Of a DNA stretch of 64,000 nucleotides, positions 23,956 to 36,500 are shown in pieces. The position numbers and the translations under genes were made by a program. Numbering within the stretch: the first letter of the stretch is position 1; each line of letters starts with the position of its first letter. This DNA comes from Myoxocephalus aenaeus (taxonomy: Eukaryota; Chordata; Actinopteri; Perciformes; Cottidae): the NCBI GenBank assembly GCA_038501785.1, contig JBAMJR010000040.1:6132001-6196000 (forward strand), read 5' to 3'. The notes under the pieces are model-generated. The model was given only the letters and a program-made list of their open reading frames with translations, was not told the origin of the DNA and did no database searches.

Positions 23956-24350
23956 CTATCCAGGCGGCAACCTCCATTTCTGAAAAGTGAAGCCAATGCA
24001 GAAGTGCCTTAAACTTGCATTCTCTCTAATGGCAACCAGGGTCCGACTCTGGTTATAAAAAAAGTCTGATTGTATACAAATCTACGAGAAAATGATCCAA
24101 CTTCTACCTCGTGATTGACAGGTTGCTAACGCTGCCAGAGCCGTGTACGGCGTCTCCACCACCGCGTCTCTGCCTCACAGTTCCAGTGAGGGCACTTCCG
24201 TTCACTGGTTGCAAATAAATAAGATGACGACAGCAAAAATCCAAGATGTCGATGGCCAAATTGCCAAACGAGAGAAATTAAAGTAGCAGTCCACAAACCA
24301 ATGGGTGACGTCACAACAACTACGTCCACTTCTTATAGACAGTCTATGGT
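23956..24350 (-). repeat. Dispersed repeat (GGACGTAGT family), inverted copy
   Basis: Read on the minus strand, it begins with a GACTGTCTATAAGAAGTGGA phrase, runs through GGACGTAGTTGTTGTGACGT and CACCCATTGGTTTGTGG, and ends with GCAAGTTTAAGGCACTTCTG. The start aligns with 15165 onward. Confidence 0.65.
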
Positions 24351-24875
24351 TCGATCCACAAGTCCTATCAGAGTGCAGAATATTGTTATTAAATGAAAAA
24401 AATCTCAGCGTTTTGGCCATAAAATGGCCGATGATGATGAGCACTAATACAAGTTGCACATGGGTTGCATTCTTTAGGATCTCATTATAAAGGCAAGACA
24501 TGCATTCATATAGTCAGGATGGATATAAACAATGGGGTGCCATAGTTTTTGACAGTCAGAAAACATCCAATCGTGAGTCAAATGCAAGGACATAAATGAT
24601 ACAAGGACACTTTATCTGCCTTCAGTGCCCTTATCCATCACTTTACACGTCGTTTCTCTGTTACGCTCTCCTTGCCTCCCCCTCTCACCCTTTCTCAGCC
24701 ACCCTTTGGTGTGTCTGTCTCTCTCTGTGTCGTTCAATTGTGGGGATTGGAGGCCCTCAGGGTATTGATTGGGCTCGGCTTAATGCTGTCAGACTGATGG
24801 GAGACATGTGATTCACAGACGAGAACTTGGACCTCGTGCACTCAGCCTCCAACAACACACAAACACGCACACACT

Positions 24876-24877
<2 letters not shown>
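24351..24877. other. Intergenic, nothing recognised
   Basis: This is unique-looking sequence. No gene or repeat was recognised. Confidence 0.5.

Positions 24878-24970
<93 letters not shown>
24878..24970. repeat. CA dinucleotide microsatellite
   Basis: This is an uninterrupted CA array of about 93 bp. It borders the second copy of the 50-bp inverted repeat. Confidence 0.98.
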
Positions 24971-24971
<1 letters not shown>

Positions 24972-24973
<2 letters not shown>

Positions 24974-25021
24974 TACATATAAGACAGCAAGAGCATGCAC
25001 ACACACTTAGTGTATGAGCAG
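24972..25021. repeat. Right copy of the 50-bp perfect inverted repeat
   Basis: It is the exact reverse complement of bases 1-50. Beyond 25021 the comparison is lost because the other copy starts at the window edge. Confidence 0.9.
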
Positions 25022-26017
25022 CAAGCACATACACGCAACTGAACACACATTAGATCATGCACTGGTGCACAAAAGCAGATGCATGTATGCCCACTTAAGC
25101 GGGTAGCACAAACGTGCGCGAGTGTGCACGCTCCCACACAAACACACACCCTTGGGACTCCCTCCTGACACCCTCAGTCTGTCGCAGCTAAAACCCAGAG
25201 GACCTTGTCTTTGAGTCAGGAGGGCCGGGACAGTACACTGAGCTCAGCAGCGTTTGAGCTGATCAAGACTGGCAATGACAGACTGCCTGCAATGACAGAC
25301 CTTTTTTTTTTTTTACATATTTCCCAGTTGAGGATATCTCATTTCTTTGGTTGGAGGCATGAAAAAGGGAGTTTGTACTGGTGGGAAAATATGGATCGGG
25401 CTTAATCACCCGTCATGGGACTGAGGCGCAAGTCTGAATGATAGACAGCTTCGGGTTATTCAGCCTTATTTACAGACAATAATTACATGCACAATAAATA
25501 TGTTTTAATTGTATTATTAGTGCACTCTATCTGGTTAATTGACATTGCAAGACAATCTTTTATTTAATATAAAAAGAAAAGAAAACAAGAGGTAAAATAT
25601 GTGCTTTAGTTACAGCAGGACAATAATTGTATAATCTCAAAAGCATGATGCCGGTCTTTAAAAAAGCTTTCATGAATATCTTTCAATATTTAACCAAGAT
25701 TAGGATGACAGGAGTATATAGGATGATGTTCCATAATAAATATAAATGTAGCATCCGATCACTCGATTATATGCCTAACTTGCTATAATTAACTTTAGAC
25801 AGGAATGATGGGGTGTTTGGTTTTTCCTCAGGTAGCTTCTACCTGTTTGGGTGAAACTTAATACGGTACGACTGAACAAATAAACGGTCAAACAAAACAG
25901 TAGATCTATTCAAGTTGACTCTGCCCTCCTTTAAATAACTGACCCGAGGCAAGTATTTGGAATGGAAGATTACTGACTGATAATATTTACTCTTTTGACA
26001 AACAAAAACAAAACAAT

Positions 26018-26018
<1 letters not shown>
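25022..26018. other. Intergenic, nothing recognised
   Basis: This is AT-rich sequence with a poly-T run near 25300. No gene is supported. Confidence 0.5.
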
Positions 26019-26103
<85 letters not shown>

Positions 26104-26130
26104 CTTTATTAATCCCCAAAGGGAAATTTG
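26019..26130 (-). mobile_element. Retroposon 3' tail with AGAT microsatellite
   Basis: About 21 AGAT units (26019-26102) abut ACTTTATTAATCCCCAAAGG GAAATTTG. On the minus strand this reads as a GGGGATTAATAAAGT end followed by ATCT repeats, which I recall as the typical 3' end of fish LINE/SINE insertions. Only this extreme 3' part is recognisable, so the insertion is strongly 5'-truncated. Confidence 0.7.
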
Positions 26131-26738
26131 TTTTAAAGACTCCTTTAAAATAACAAATAGCAATCTTTGAAAATAACATTTAACTAAAGGACCCTTATTA
26201 AAAATATGCTAAACTGAAATGGATTATGCCAGAATATTACCACACACTTTAAATCCTCTCAGGTTTCTATGGAAACATTTCTTTTTCTTAACGTGCTTAA
26301 CCATTTGCTTATGAGCCAACTATAAGCACATATAGTTTCTAACTACTTAGGAAATATATAAATAGGAGTGACTTAATGGTTCTACTGCTAGCCGATAATA
26401 CCAAAACACATAATTAGCAGCACATAGCTAAGCAATTAGCATCTTTAAAGTTACTCCCGCTAGCTTCAATGAGATTTCAGGCTATTTAACACAGATTAAA
26501 TAGAGAGCTATTATTTTTTCTCCATTGACACGATTTACTTACACAAACTACTTACATCCTGCATTGTTTATGGCAAAGTTTTCTTAATCTTTCAGTCAAA
26601 CTGATTTGTTTTTCTTTGTAAAACAAAATGTATTTCAGATGAACTGCCTTACTAAATCATTTTCATCCAACTTAATTAGGAACTAACTTGTTTTTAATCC
26701 CTTACTTTTACACCGGGGCTGCATAGAGATTTCTCAAA
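26131..26738. other. Intergenic, nothing recognised
   Basis: This is AT-rich sequence without a gene or recognised repeat. Confidence 0.5.
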
Positions 26739-27010
26739 GGGGCGACTGTGGCTCAGTGGTGAGCAGGGTCATCCTTCAATCAGATGGTCGGCGGTTCGAT
26801 CCCCAGCTCCGCTAGCCCATGTCGATGTGTCCTTGAGCAAGACACTTAACCCTAAATGTCTCCCGTAGCTGCGCCTACGGTGTGTGAATGGTTGATAATC
26901 TGATGTGGCACCTTGCATGGTAGCTCCTCTCATCAGTGGGTGAATGATGTAGTGTTAAAGCGCTTTGAGTGGTCGGAAGACTAGAAAGGTGCTGTACGGG
27001 TCCATCCATT
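26739..27010 (+). mobile_element. tRNA-derived SINE
   Basis: The head is a tRNA-like promoter with A box TGGCTCAGTGG (26749-26759) and B box GGTTCGATCCC (26793-26803). The body has CCTTGAGCAAGACACTTAAC, and the end has AAAGCGCTTTGAGTGGTCGG. This layout matches the AFC/related tRNA-type SINEs of percomorph fish as I recall them. It is about 272 bp and near full length. The tRNA part lacks a foldable acceptor stem, so it is not a functional tRNA gene. I did not find a clear target duplication. Confidence 0.9.
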
Positions 27011-28379
27011 AAGTTATTAAGCCTTATTCTGAAAAGTTAAAGCATGACGCTGACATTATTCAAAATATTTGTGGTTGTTTTCTTCAAACCCCATGTTAGT
27101 CTGTCTCTCAATATTTTCGGAACTCCCTCTGCTGTCTGTTGCACTCAATTTAAAGCCCATCTGTTCATACTGAACACGTGCATTTTATAAAGAACTGGTC
27201 ACAAATATATAGTCTTAATTTCTACAAATGCGTTAACAATTTTTCAGAACACATGCTGTAGCTTTTAGCAAACATTATTCACACAGGAGTAAATAGTGCA
27301 TGTATTGAGGACCATTTACTATTTAATACATGGTGTTCTCGTGAGACTTCAGCAGCGTGTGATGTATGTCAAAATAAACTGCAGTTCATGTTAATGAAGG
27401 AACATGACACCCGGTGCAACAGATGTGCAATTGATGTGACGTTGTTGTGTGTAGGGATCTCCATGCCACAGATGAATAAACTGTATCTGGCTTTGGCAAA
27501 GTAAACAACAATTGTTACATGTAATGATCAGTCCATTGTTGACTTTAGTCTTTTCATGGGATTTGTTGACAATATGGCAAATATAATACCTCCAGCCTTA
27601 TCCTCTAAGGTCGTTTCCCCCTCGCACTTCTTCAATGAATAACACAATTACATTCTCAATTCAAATATTTGACTCAGTGATGTCCTTGAATTGAGTATTC
27701 TGTGTTTCTGCTGTCGTCTAATGAGGCTTTGCACTTGACTTTGTGCCTGTTACGTCTCTCTGTTGTTGCCCTAATAAAATGTACATTTTACCTTCTCTAA
27801 CGCGCGTACCCAGCGTCCTCTGTGACTTCTGGGTGTTCTCTCCGCATGTGCACCAGAGATGAGTAGCCGCCGGTGAGTGCAAAGGCAATAAGTGTTCAGA
27901 TAAACAACCAAGTCCTCAGCAGTAGGCCTGTTTATTGTCTGCAAGCAGAGCTGGGGATCAGTGAGACAGATGTGGCAGGAAGCAATCATGTGATGAATTG
28001 ACCCCAGTGTTAAATGGTGCCATTCAACCTTTTAAAATTCGATAAACAAGTCAGTGGGCCTGCATGGAGATCCATACCCTCATCACAGTGAATTTCCTGC
28101 TGCGTAAATGGGTCAATGGCAAAATGTGACCTCTGACACGAGGCTGCCTGGCATTTAAAGACAATTCACAATTAGATTTGGGCAGCTGCACTGACACCAA
28201 TACTTTTTCAAGCAATAAATTGCTAAAGTAGCAATGTAAATTATTTTTAAAAAACTCAATCGTATTCTTAAAACTGTTATTTTAGTGATTATTCTTGAAC
28301 ATACATCTAGTTTAGATGAAACATTGCAGAAAAGTGGACTTCTGACGACTTTATCCAGCATGCTCTTGGTTTTGTGCCT
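27011..28379. other. Intergenic, nothing recognised
   Basis: No gene, RNA or recognised repeat was seen. Confidence 0.5.
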
Positions 28380-28870
28380 TGACCTAACTGCTAATATCAA
28401 CATATGCTAACATACTCACAATGCTAATATATCAATGTTAAGCATGGATAATATTTGCCATGTTAACCATCCTAGTTTAGTGTGTTACCATGATAACGTT
28501 TGCTAATTAGCTCTCAACTTAAAGCATTAAAGCACAGCTGAGGCTGAAGTTTGGTCATAAATCAAATTTTTGACCTGATGATGGAAGTTAAAGGGTCGAC
28601 AAAGGTTTTACAGTTCATCCTGAGGAGGATATGAATGTTCGTACCCAGTGCCATGTCAATCCATTGTTGAGACATTTTAGCTGAAAGCCCAAAAATGTCA
28701 ACCTCACGGTGGCAATAGATAAGAAGTCATGGGATCATCAAAGTCATTATGATTCACCTGAGACCATGAATGACTGTAGAAAAGGGCCTGGCCGTCCATC
28801 TAGTAGTTGTTGAGATATTTCATTCTAGACCAAAGAGGTAGAGCAATCAACTAACTGATAATGCTATTGC
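28380..28870 (-). repeat. Dispersed repeat (TGAAATATCTCAACAACTA family), inverted copy
   Basis: TAGTAGTTGTTGAGATATTTCATTCTAGACCAAAG (28801-28835) is the reverse complement of the core at 20737-20769. GCTAACATACTCACAATGC and ACGTTTGCTAATTAGC belong to the extended unit as I recall it. This copy is longer than the one at 20686. Confidence 0.65.
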
Positions 28871-31800
28871 TTCTATTCTTTCGCTTGCGCAATACAAATA
28901 CAATGTATTATTATTATTATTATTGCCATCCATAAAGCCATGTCGCTAGCATGGCTAAAAACAACACCGGCATAGGAGTGATAGAGGAACTGATTTAGTT
29001 CATTCTGATACAGTATGACGCTGGTCATGACATCACTGTTGAAATATGACTTCCTCTGAGTAAGTATTAACCATTATCCAGCATGTGAACGACTTTCCCA
29101 ATACCTTCAATATTTCACCTCATTGTGTCCTCTGCGTGTTAGAAAGTGATGACTCCATTGGTTAAATGCTGCTATGGCCCCCTCTCTCCTTGACTCACTA
29201 AATGAGCCGAGTGAAGGATGTTGTGCTCTTCTGCATAAACGCTCGCAGCAAAATAGAGTTTATTACTGTAAGACCCATAAAAAAACAACATTAAAATTCA
29301 CGACCAGGGGAGCGTCGCCTGACCCCTGGAGAATGATAAATTAGCTTGTGTTGCTCTAGCAAAACGACCGTTTTATGGGCCCTACCTTCATCTTGGCCCC
29401 CCGGAGCCGACTCCCCTTCAGTGTGGAAGCGCCGCAAAGGGGCCCTGGACTAAAAGGCTTTGGCAGCGAGGAAACATTTTTTGAGGTTACGCTGATACCA
29501 TTCTGCCTGCTTCCCTCCTCATAGGAAATCACTCAGTGGTGTGGAAGACGTTTAATTCAGCTGCATGTCTGCTCTTTACATCCAGCGCTGTCAAGTGGCT
29601 GTGGCGTGGTGCCGCGCTGCACATAGGCTACCTTCACCTGAGCGGGTCTGAATTTGACATTGAAGTGTTTGTTGTAATAATATAGAGCAAGGGCCAAGAA
29701 AATAAAACGGAAATCTCTCCAGAAATCTCTTGGTCGATACAAGCTGCCGCTTAGGGCTCAGTCCATTGATACATTTGATTGTATTCTGCTTTTCACTTAC
29801 GGTGGATGAAGTCTTTCTGCAGCCAGTGCTGCTCTGCTTATCTGGGACAGCTTGTAATTGTTGAGTGCAGCCACCTCCTCAGTGTTAGTTTGAGGGATGG
29901 TACAACAGATTTCATGTGACAGCGGCACTTCCATTTCCCACAAGGCAAACATGCAGGTGTCTGGGCAGCATTTGCAAAGCAATGAAAGAAAATTTAAATC
30001 TTATCAACGCATTGAAGAAAACAGGGGTTTACTAAGTATTAGTACGGGCCATGCACTCTTTACATGTATAAAGCTGTGGCCCGGTAGGTGTCTACCTTAA
30101 ATGACGATTCACTCGCTAATCAAAGTCCCCCGAGAGTCATCACTGGCAACTCATTAGCACTATGCTAAGCTAATGGATCAGTAAATGGATTTTTATGTGG
30201 ACATAAATGCTAATTCGCTACACTGCAGCGCTGTTCGACAACGCTTTGTTTAGCAAGCCAGCCGGAGCCTCGGGGGTGTGTTTGTGTCTCATTAGGCTCG
30301 GCCGGGGATCTATTGTGGATGTGGAGGACTCAGTGGCAAAGCAGAAATACAATGACGGAGGCCTGCAGTGCTGGAACACTTGTCCATCCTGCAACTGAAG
30401 GTTTTTATTGAAGAGGGGAGCGATATCCCACAAGCGCCGACACAATAACTTTTTTGAAAACAGAAAAGCAGCGCGTAAGACAGGAACCGATCGAGTGTCA
30501 GGTGCTATTATGTTGCATGACGGTTGTTGCTATGTGCTACCTGATACAACTTGAGAAGGTGTGTAGCGCAGAAATAAAGCTGAGCCCTGCTTCTCGCTCC
30601 CACACCTCCATTTATCGTATGCCTATCCATCCACAAGTCAAATACATGTCCGCATACTCTTTTAATTGATCAATTACTGGACAGATTCTCAATAGCAAAT
30701 GCTAATTGGTGATCATTATCATATTTACTTCATTAGTACTTGGCATAATCTGTGTAATTAGGTCTTTTTCTGAAAAAAAAAAAAAAAATCCATGAATCCC
30801 ATGCCTACAGTGTCAGATATATTTATACACTAACACATTATACCACGAATAATACATTACAAGACTTTCTTTAAGCCTTTATAACCTATGATACAAAGGT
30901 CATAAGTCATTACAAGAATGAACATAATAATTAGGTAAATCAATGCTAAATCCTTCGAAGAGTAAGCTCTGACAAACATGTGGCTCTTCTTCAGTCAGAG
31001 CTTGCCATACCAGCTTCCTGACAGCTCAGCTCTTTCAGCTCACACCGCCTTCGTACCATTTGTTGATCCTGACAGCAGCCCACGTTCAAAACCCTGAGAC
31101 AGCAAGACAGACATTGGAAAGTGGAAGTGAGCAGCAGCAGGGCCTCGTTGAAAGAACATCTCTAACTGAGTGGGAGCTGAGTGGGAATACTGGCTCGGCA
31201 GCAGCCACAGAAACCACAAGTCTTCCATTTTCTACAACCAACTGGAGCACATAATGTTCTTGATGACGCTGCATGTTGGAGTACAACGGATATTTCCATT
31301 ACCATTTATATTATCTCATTCAGACATTGTGGCAAGCAGAGGAACACTCTCATATTCATAGAAAGCATGGTAACACTTTATTTTATGATTTATTTAAGGT
31401 TTCCTGGAAAGAACTGTAACGTTGCACTCGATGCAGGGAGAATGTTTATCAGTTGTTGGTTTCAAGAGAGATATTTTTTTTAAAGCAAATACATTTAAAC
31501 CAGAGTAAGAATGCATTCATCATTTATTTATTGTTGCAAACTTGACTTCCTGTCTGCTTCCATGTAGATTAATTGCATGTTTTATACATGGTCACCTGAC
31601 CTGCTGAGTAAAATACTTAAGGCTGCGCTTTCTTAGCCATTATTTTTAATTAAATAATGAAATTAAATAAAAGCCTCCATACCTATATAAAATAAAACAT
31701 TGCAGAGAGTATTGCCATGTGCATAAAACATGGGTCAAACAATTATGAGCAACTATAATTATGCTCAATATCAAAATAATTTTAACAGATTTTTGTAAGG

Positions 31801-33295
31801 TCTGATATAGCTCCCTCATCGCTTTTCTAAATAATTACTCATTTAGAAAAGTGGTTTCAGTGGTTACAACACGCTGGCTTCTTCTCTCTTTTAAGAAGTC
31901 AAATTATGTTTACTGCTCGGGGAGTCCAAGGTCAACTAAAAAAACAAAATTTGGGTGATGAAAGTTTTTCCGTAAAAGAGCTCATTGTCCCCCAGAATAA
32001 ATACAAAAATATTTACTGTTTATTTCTGGCATAAGCGGCCATGATATAAGTGGGAAAAATCATGATACATCATGCAGGTATGAAAAACTGCACACTGTAC
32101 GTTATAGTGTGTGTTATTCTTCAATAACTTCACACCACATTGCGGATGATCCCTCACATGAGGCATTGGCGGAAACTTTTGCAATGTAATATGCTGCAGT
32201 TATAAACCATTATGCAGGCCTACATTAAAATATATAATACACATGGGCTTCATACAAAGTGTTACCCAGTTTCATTTTAGTCTCCACAAGAAAACTTTGT
32301 TCTTTTTTTTTATTGTTCCAGTTTGTCTCAGATACAGTTGCTGTGTCCCTGTTTGGGAAATGATTGACCTGTCGTACTGTAGTTTTCAAGCAACTCATCT
32401 TCCAAAAGAGACTGAAATATAAAATATTTACATATAGACCACAAAAAGCATTTACAGCCCCAATTTAAGGACACTCCCTCAGCTCGGGGCCCTCGATAGT
32501 CCCTCATGCAGCAGAGAGTCTGCGGCTCTGTGCTAGAACTGGCAGAACTAAGTTTGATTATATATGCTGGTATAAATTCTCACCGACTGTCAGGTGTTGA
32601 CATTTTCTTAAATCACTCTGCCAGTAGAGGTCTGGATATGTGTTGTTTCTTTTCTTAGATTTTGCTAAAATCCAGATCGACTCTGCCTCTGCCTTGTTGT
32701 GTGCGACTGCAGCAGCAGTTCCTGCATTGACAGTCACTCAAAGGGGCAATTTATTTACGGTGAGCGCAAACCAAAGAAGCGCTAAATAAAGGCAGCATGA
32801 AATCAAAGGTATGGGATCAGGTGGAAATTGGTATTTTCTCACTCACAGACCACTGTTGACCTGGAAAAACACTCACGCACACACACCAAATACACACTCC
32901 GCAGCTCCCAGGAGCGAACGCTCTCTTTATATCCTCAAATGCATACATTAAGATGGAGATGTACAGGATCTTTTAGTACAAAGAAATGAACAAAAAATAA
33001 CAGGGTGTAGACACATTAACAGGAACAACTGTGCAAATCTATTGTAATTGCCCTGCAATAAACACTTGCTATGTAAAGGCTATTTTTTTTTTTAGACTTT
33101 TGGTTGACGGTACCTTATTACATTGTGGTATTTGGATTGTGTTTTATTTTCTTTCTGTTTTTCTGTAATATCTTGCTGGTGTTCGTGTTAATTTGTCCAC
33201 CCCTTGTACTTGTCTCAGAAGAATGCCTCTTGTGCTTCTCCTTTGCTTTACCTCCGCTTGAAACGAGACCCACAGAACATAAAATACACTAATTG
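28871..33295. other. Intergenic, possible regulatory blocks
   Basis: No gene is supported. Two stretches, about 29320-29480 and 30100-30240, have more balanced composition. The latter holds several homeodomain-type cores close together (GCTAATCAAAG, CTCATTAGCA, GCTAATGG, GCTAATTCGC). They could be conserved non-coding elements; this is an impression only. Confidence 0.45.
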
Positions 33296-33324
33296 AATAT
33301 ATATATATATATATGTATATATAC
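33296..33324. repeat. AT microsatellite
   Basis: This is a short AT array with one G interruption. Confidence 0.9.
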
Positions 33325-33483
33325 ATCATTTCAAATATATCAAGCATCTGAAATCAGCAAAGAGCACGTCCAGCTGGCCAAAACATTTCATATCAAAATA
33401 TAGTCAATTTAGACAAGGATTCGGAATACATTTAATCACTCATGAATTGATTTTAATTACAGAATTTAACTTATGCAACACAT

Positions 33484-33485
<2 letters not shown>

Positions 33486-33521
<36 letters not shown>
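33486..33521. repeat. 36-base C homopolymer
   Basis: It is an uninterrupted C run from 33486 to 33521, followed by T and further C runs. Its length is error-prone in any assembly. Confidence 0.95.
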
Positions 33522-33524
<3 letters not shown>

Positions 33525-33529
33525 CCCCA

Positions 33530-36500
33530 CCCAGACTCCCCCCAGTATAAATATCTCTATGTACTAAATAAAAGACACGAAAGAAAAGAAAAGTCAATCC
33601 CACGATTCACCCGTGACGATTCCATTGAGATCCAACATCTGTAAAATCACAAATGCTTCTCTTGCCAGATGGTGAGCTCTGGGCATGTCCCAAAAATATA
33701 CAAGAGTATGAATGATGCATTGGATATGAATTATTTCACAGTGTATCTCTGGATGGTCACACTCGCACACAGGCACACAAGCGTACACACACACACACAC
33801 ACATATTCCCACGTGGTGAGAGGCAAAAACACGCGCGCACAAACAAACAGACCATTAACATGAGCCAGGTGTCCACATCTGCTAAATGCTCCCGGTGGTG
33901 TGTACAAGATGTGTGAGGTTCATTGACAAAAACTACTCTTCTAGTCTATGTTGGCACCACATAAAAAAACATAAGTTATAAGCTAAGACGCTCAAAATGT
34001 CCACATTTCATCATCGTGACCTTCGGTCATTAAGTCACCTCATCTCTGTCGTCTCCTCTGTGCCACGTGTCATGCTTTCTCACAACCTCCCGTCCTGTGT
34101 GTATATCTGCAGAGGTGTAAAGTTTCACCCATCAGCCAAATGAGAGAAAGAATCCAATGGACAATACGGCCTGGCTCAACCTCTGCAGAGTCATTACTCT
34201 TCAGCAGTAAGCTGTCATTAAAGAAACTTGGCTGGAATACAACCCCGGACGGCTTCATAGCAGGGATAGTAAAGAAGATGAACGGGATCGACTTCTGAAA
34301 GACCTTCTGACAAGTCTAAATCAAGCCACAAAGGTACAAAAAATCTTCAAGGAGCCGTCCCCTGCAGAGCCGATGTTGGATAACAAGGACAAAAATAAAA
34401 GGTAAGGTACTTCAATGAATATTCCACTGCCCCGTTGATAAATGTTCCTCACAGGGATTTTGTTCTGTGATGTGTCCACGAATTTGGCTGCGGTGAAGAT
34501 TCAATGCCGAGTATGAAGTACCATGCTGCTCACTTTAGACTTCTCAGAGTTCTCAGAAGTGTCTGCCGAGGGTCTTTCACTGTGGGGATTGGAGAAACTC
34601 TGGATTATCGCTATTTATGTATTTTAGTATTGAAGGTTAAACCTGGTGTTAAGTTTGGGAATCTCGTTGGTGAATGGACACAATGTTCTGGTGTAGAGAT
34701 TGGTCTCAGTTCCTTTCGTAGCATGGATGTCAATGGACCTGCGGAGGAACGGAGAAAGAAGATAGTTTAAAAATCCTGAGGATTTCACGACCCATTTTGG
34801 GAGACAATGGCATTGATTGCCTACTAATGCGTCTGTTTTGTGTCACATTCCTGCCAAAAAAGCGCCTCCTCATTTGTTTTTAATTCAAAAATAAATTCTG
34901 TTTAATAAATTACAAAACACAGATTGAGACAGTTTTAAGCTGTTGAGGATATTATTATTTTGTTTACCCTCACGGTGCAAGACAAGAAATGAGGAAAACA
35001 ACAACACAGAAATAATCAGACCAGCACCCCCCTCTATTTTCAATTTCCATCTGAGCCAGCTCCAACAAAACTCTTTACACACAACATCTGAGCCAATTAA
35101 GAATGAAATGAGATTCCCAAATTAAGGTTTTCTCATTCTCTGCTTATGCACTGTTAGATATTATAAAACAGGGGTCTGAATGATAATTTATATATTTGAT
35201 ATCATTGATAATACTAATAATAATGAATCATTTCCGAAACATGTCTGACAAAAAGCCATTATATAAAATATATAAAACTAGACATTTTATGTATTCTGTA
35301 TTTTATGTATTCAGGGCTTTATTTGAGCTTGAACAAATCAAATTGTGTGAATGATTCTTTAAAGGGATCGGTCCGTGAGTGTATGTGCTAATACATTCCT
35401 TTTCACATGGAATACATTTCCCCTCCAATGAAATTCTGTAGCTAATGACTTAATTTAGCCAATCATTTGATCAAGAAAGCCATTTGATGATAATAGAACT
35501 CTGCCATGAATATGTTATATGGATAAATCCATAAATGTTAATACATAAATGATTCACGGTGACAGTGGACAATTGTGACACCCAAGACTGCCCAAATAAA
35601 TCATTCAGACACTTAAATATGAGTTGGCAAATCCACACAGAATTGCACAAATTCCCAGGGCTGGCAAATAAATATTTATGACGCCCCCAATTCCCCTTTT
35701 CTCCCTGTCCTCGGTAATTGTGCGTGATTCATTTTGTTTTCTCGGTGGAAGAGGGGATATCAATCTTAGAATATTGGCTAGGAGACGTAAGGCATGCAGA
35801 TTCCAAATGCCTGTTTCTTGCCGAATACAAAAGCTTCACAGATACTCGGTCAATGTTCCTATGAGGGGGATTTTGTTATAATCTTTAAATGTTCTTGTTT
35901 TTTTGAAGGGAAAAGAAGAACGTTTGTGGAAGTCAAGTTAACCAAGGCTAGCCTGCTCCTGACTCCTGCTTGATATCGAATTCGGCAAGAATCTGTCACC
36001 TTGGCATTTAGAAAGGGATTTTTCTAAAATGTAGCTTTTTCCTTTGGTTATTGCTTTTGTCAAGAACATCCTCCCAATCATATCAGTTTTCTACCTTTGT
36101 CCTAGACGAGAGCCTGGACAGATGAAGTAGCCTCTCCCTTTGATGTATCCACAGTGGGGATTTTTAGTTTCCATTCAAAAACTTCCATAAACTTCCTTTG
36201 ATTTCCCTTTTCTGTTGCACCATCAAAGTGAATGCACACTGAGAAATGAGTGATTCCATTGTGTATTCTCCAAGTCCTGGATGATCTTTATTTAAGCTCA
36301 GGGGTGAGAGCAGGACTGAAAAGTTCATGACGAATACACACTAATGGCTGATCTGAACTGAACTCTTTAACAACTTGGAGTTATTATTTATGCTTTCTAA
36401 ATGGTGCAACAATCAAAATGTCTTTGGTTGCTTGTATGTCGAAGTTAACTGAAGCAGGGTTATACACTCAGTATACAAATTTGAATAAAGTACATCATAA

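Noticed and set aside
24808..25149. Frames rich in Thr-His or Val-Cys over CA arrays (also at 1-274 and 5858-6112)
   Set aside because: These are dinucleotide microsatellite translations.
26739..26812. Possible tRNA gene from A and B boxes
   Set aside because: The boxes are continuous with a SINE body and the cloverleaf is not complete. It is the tRNA-like head of a SINE.
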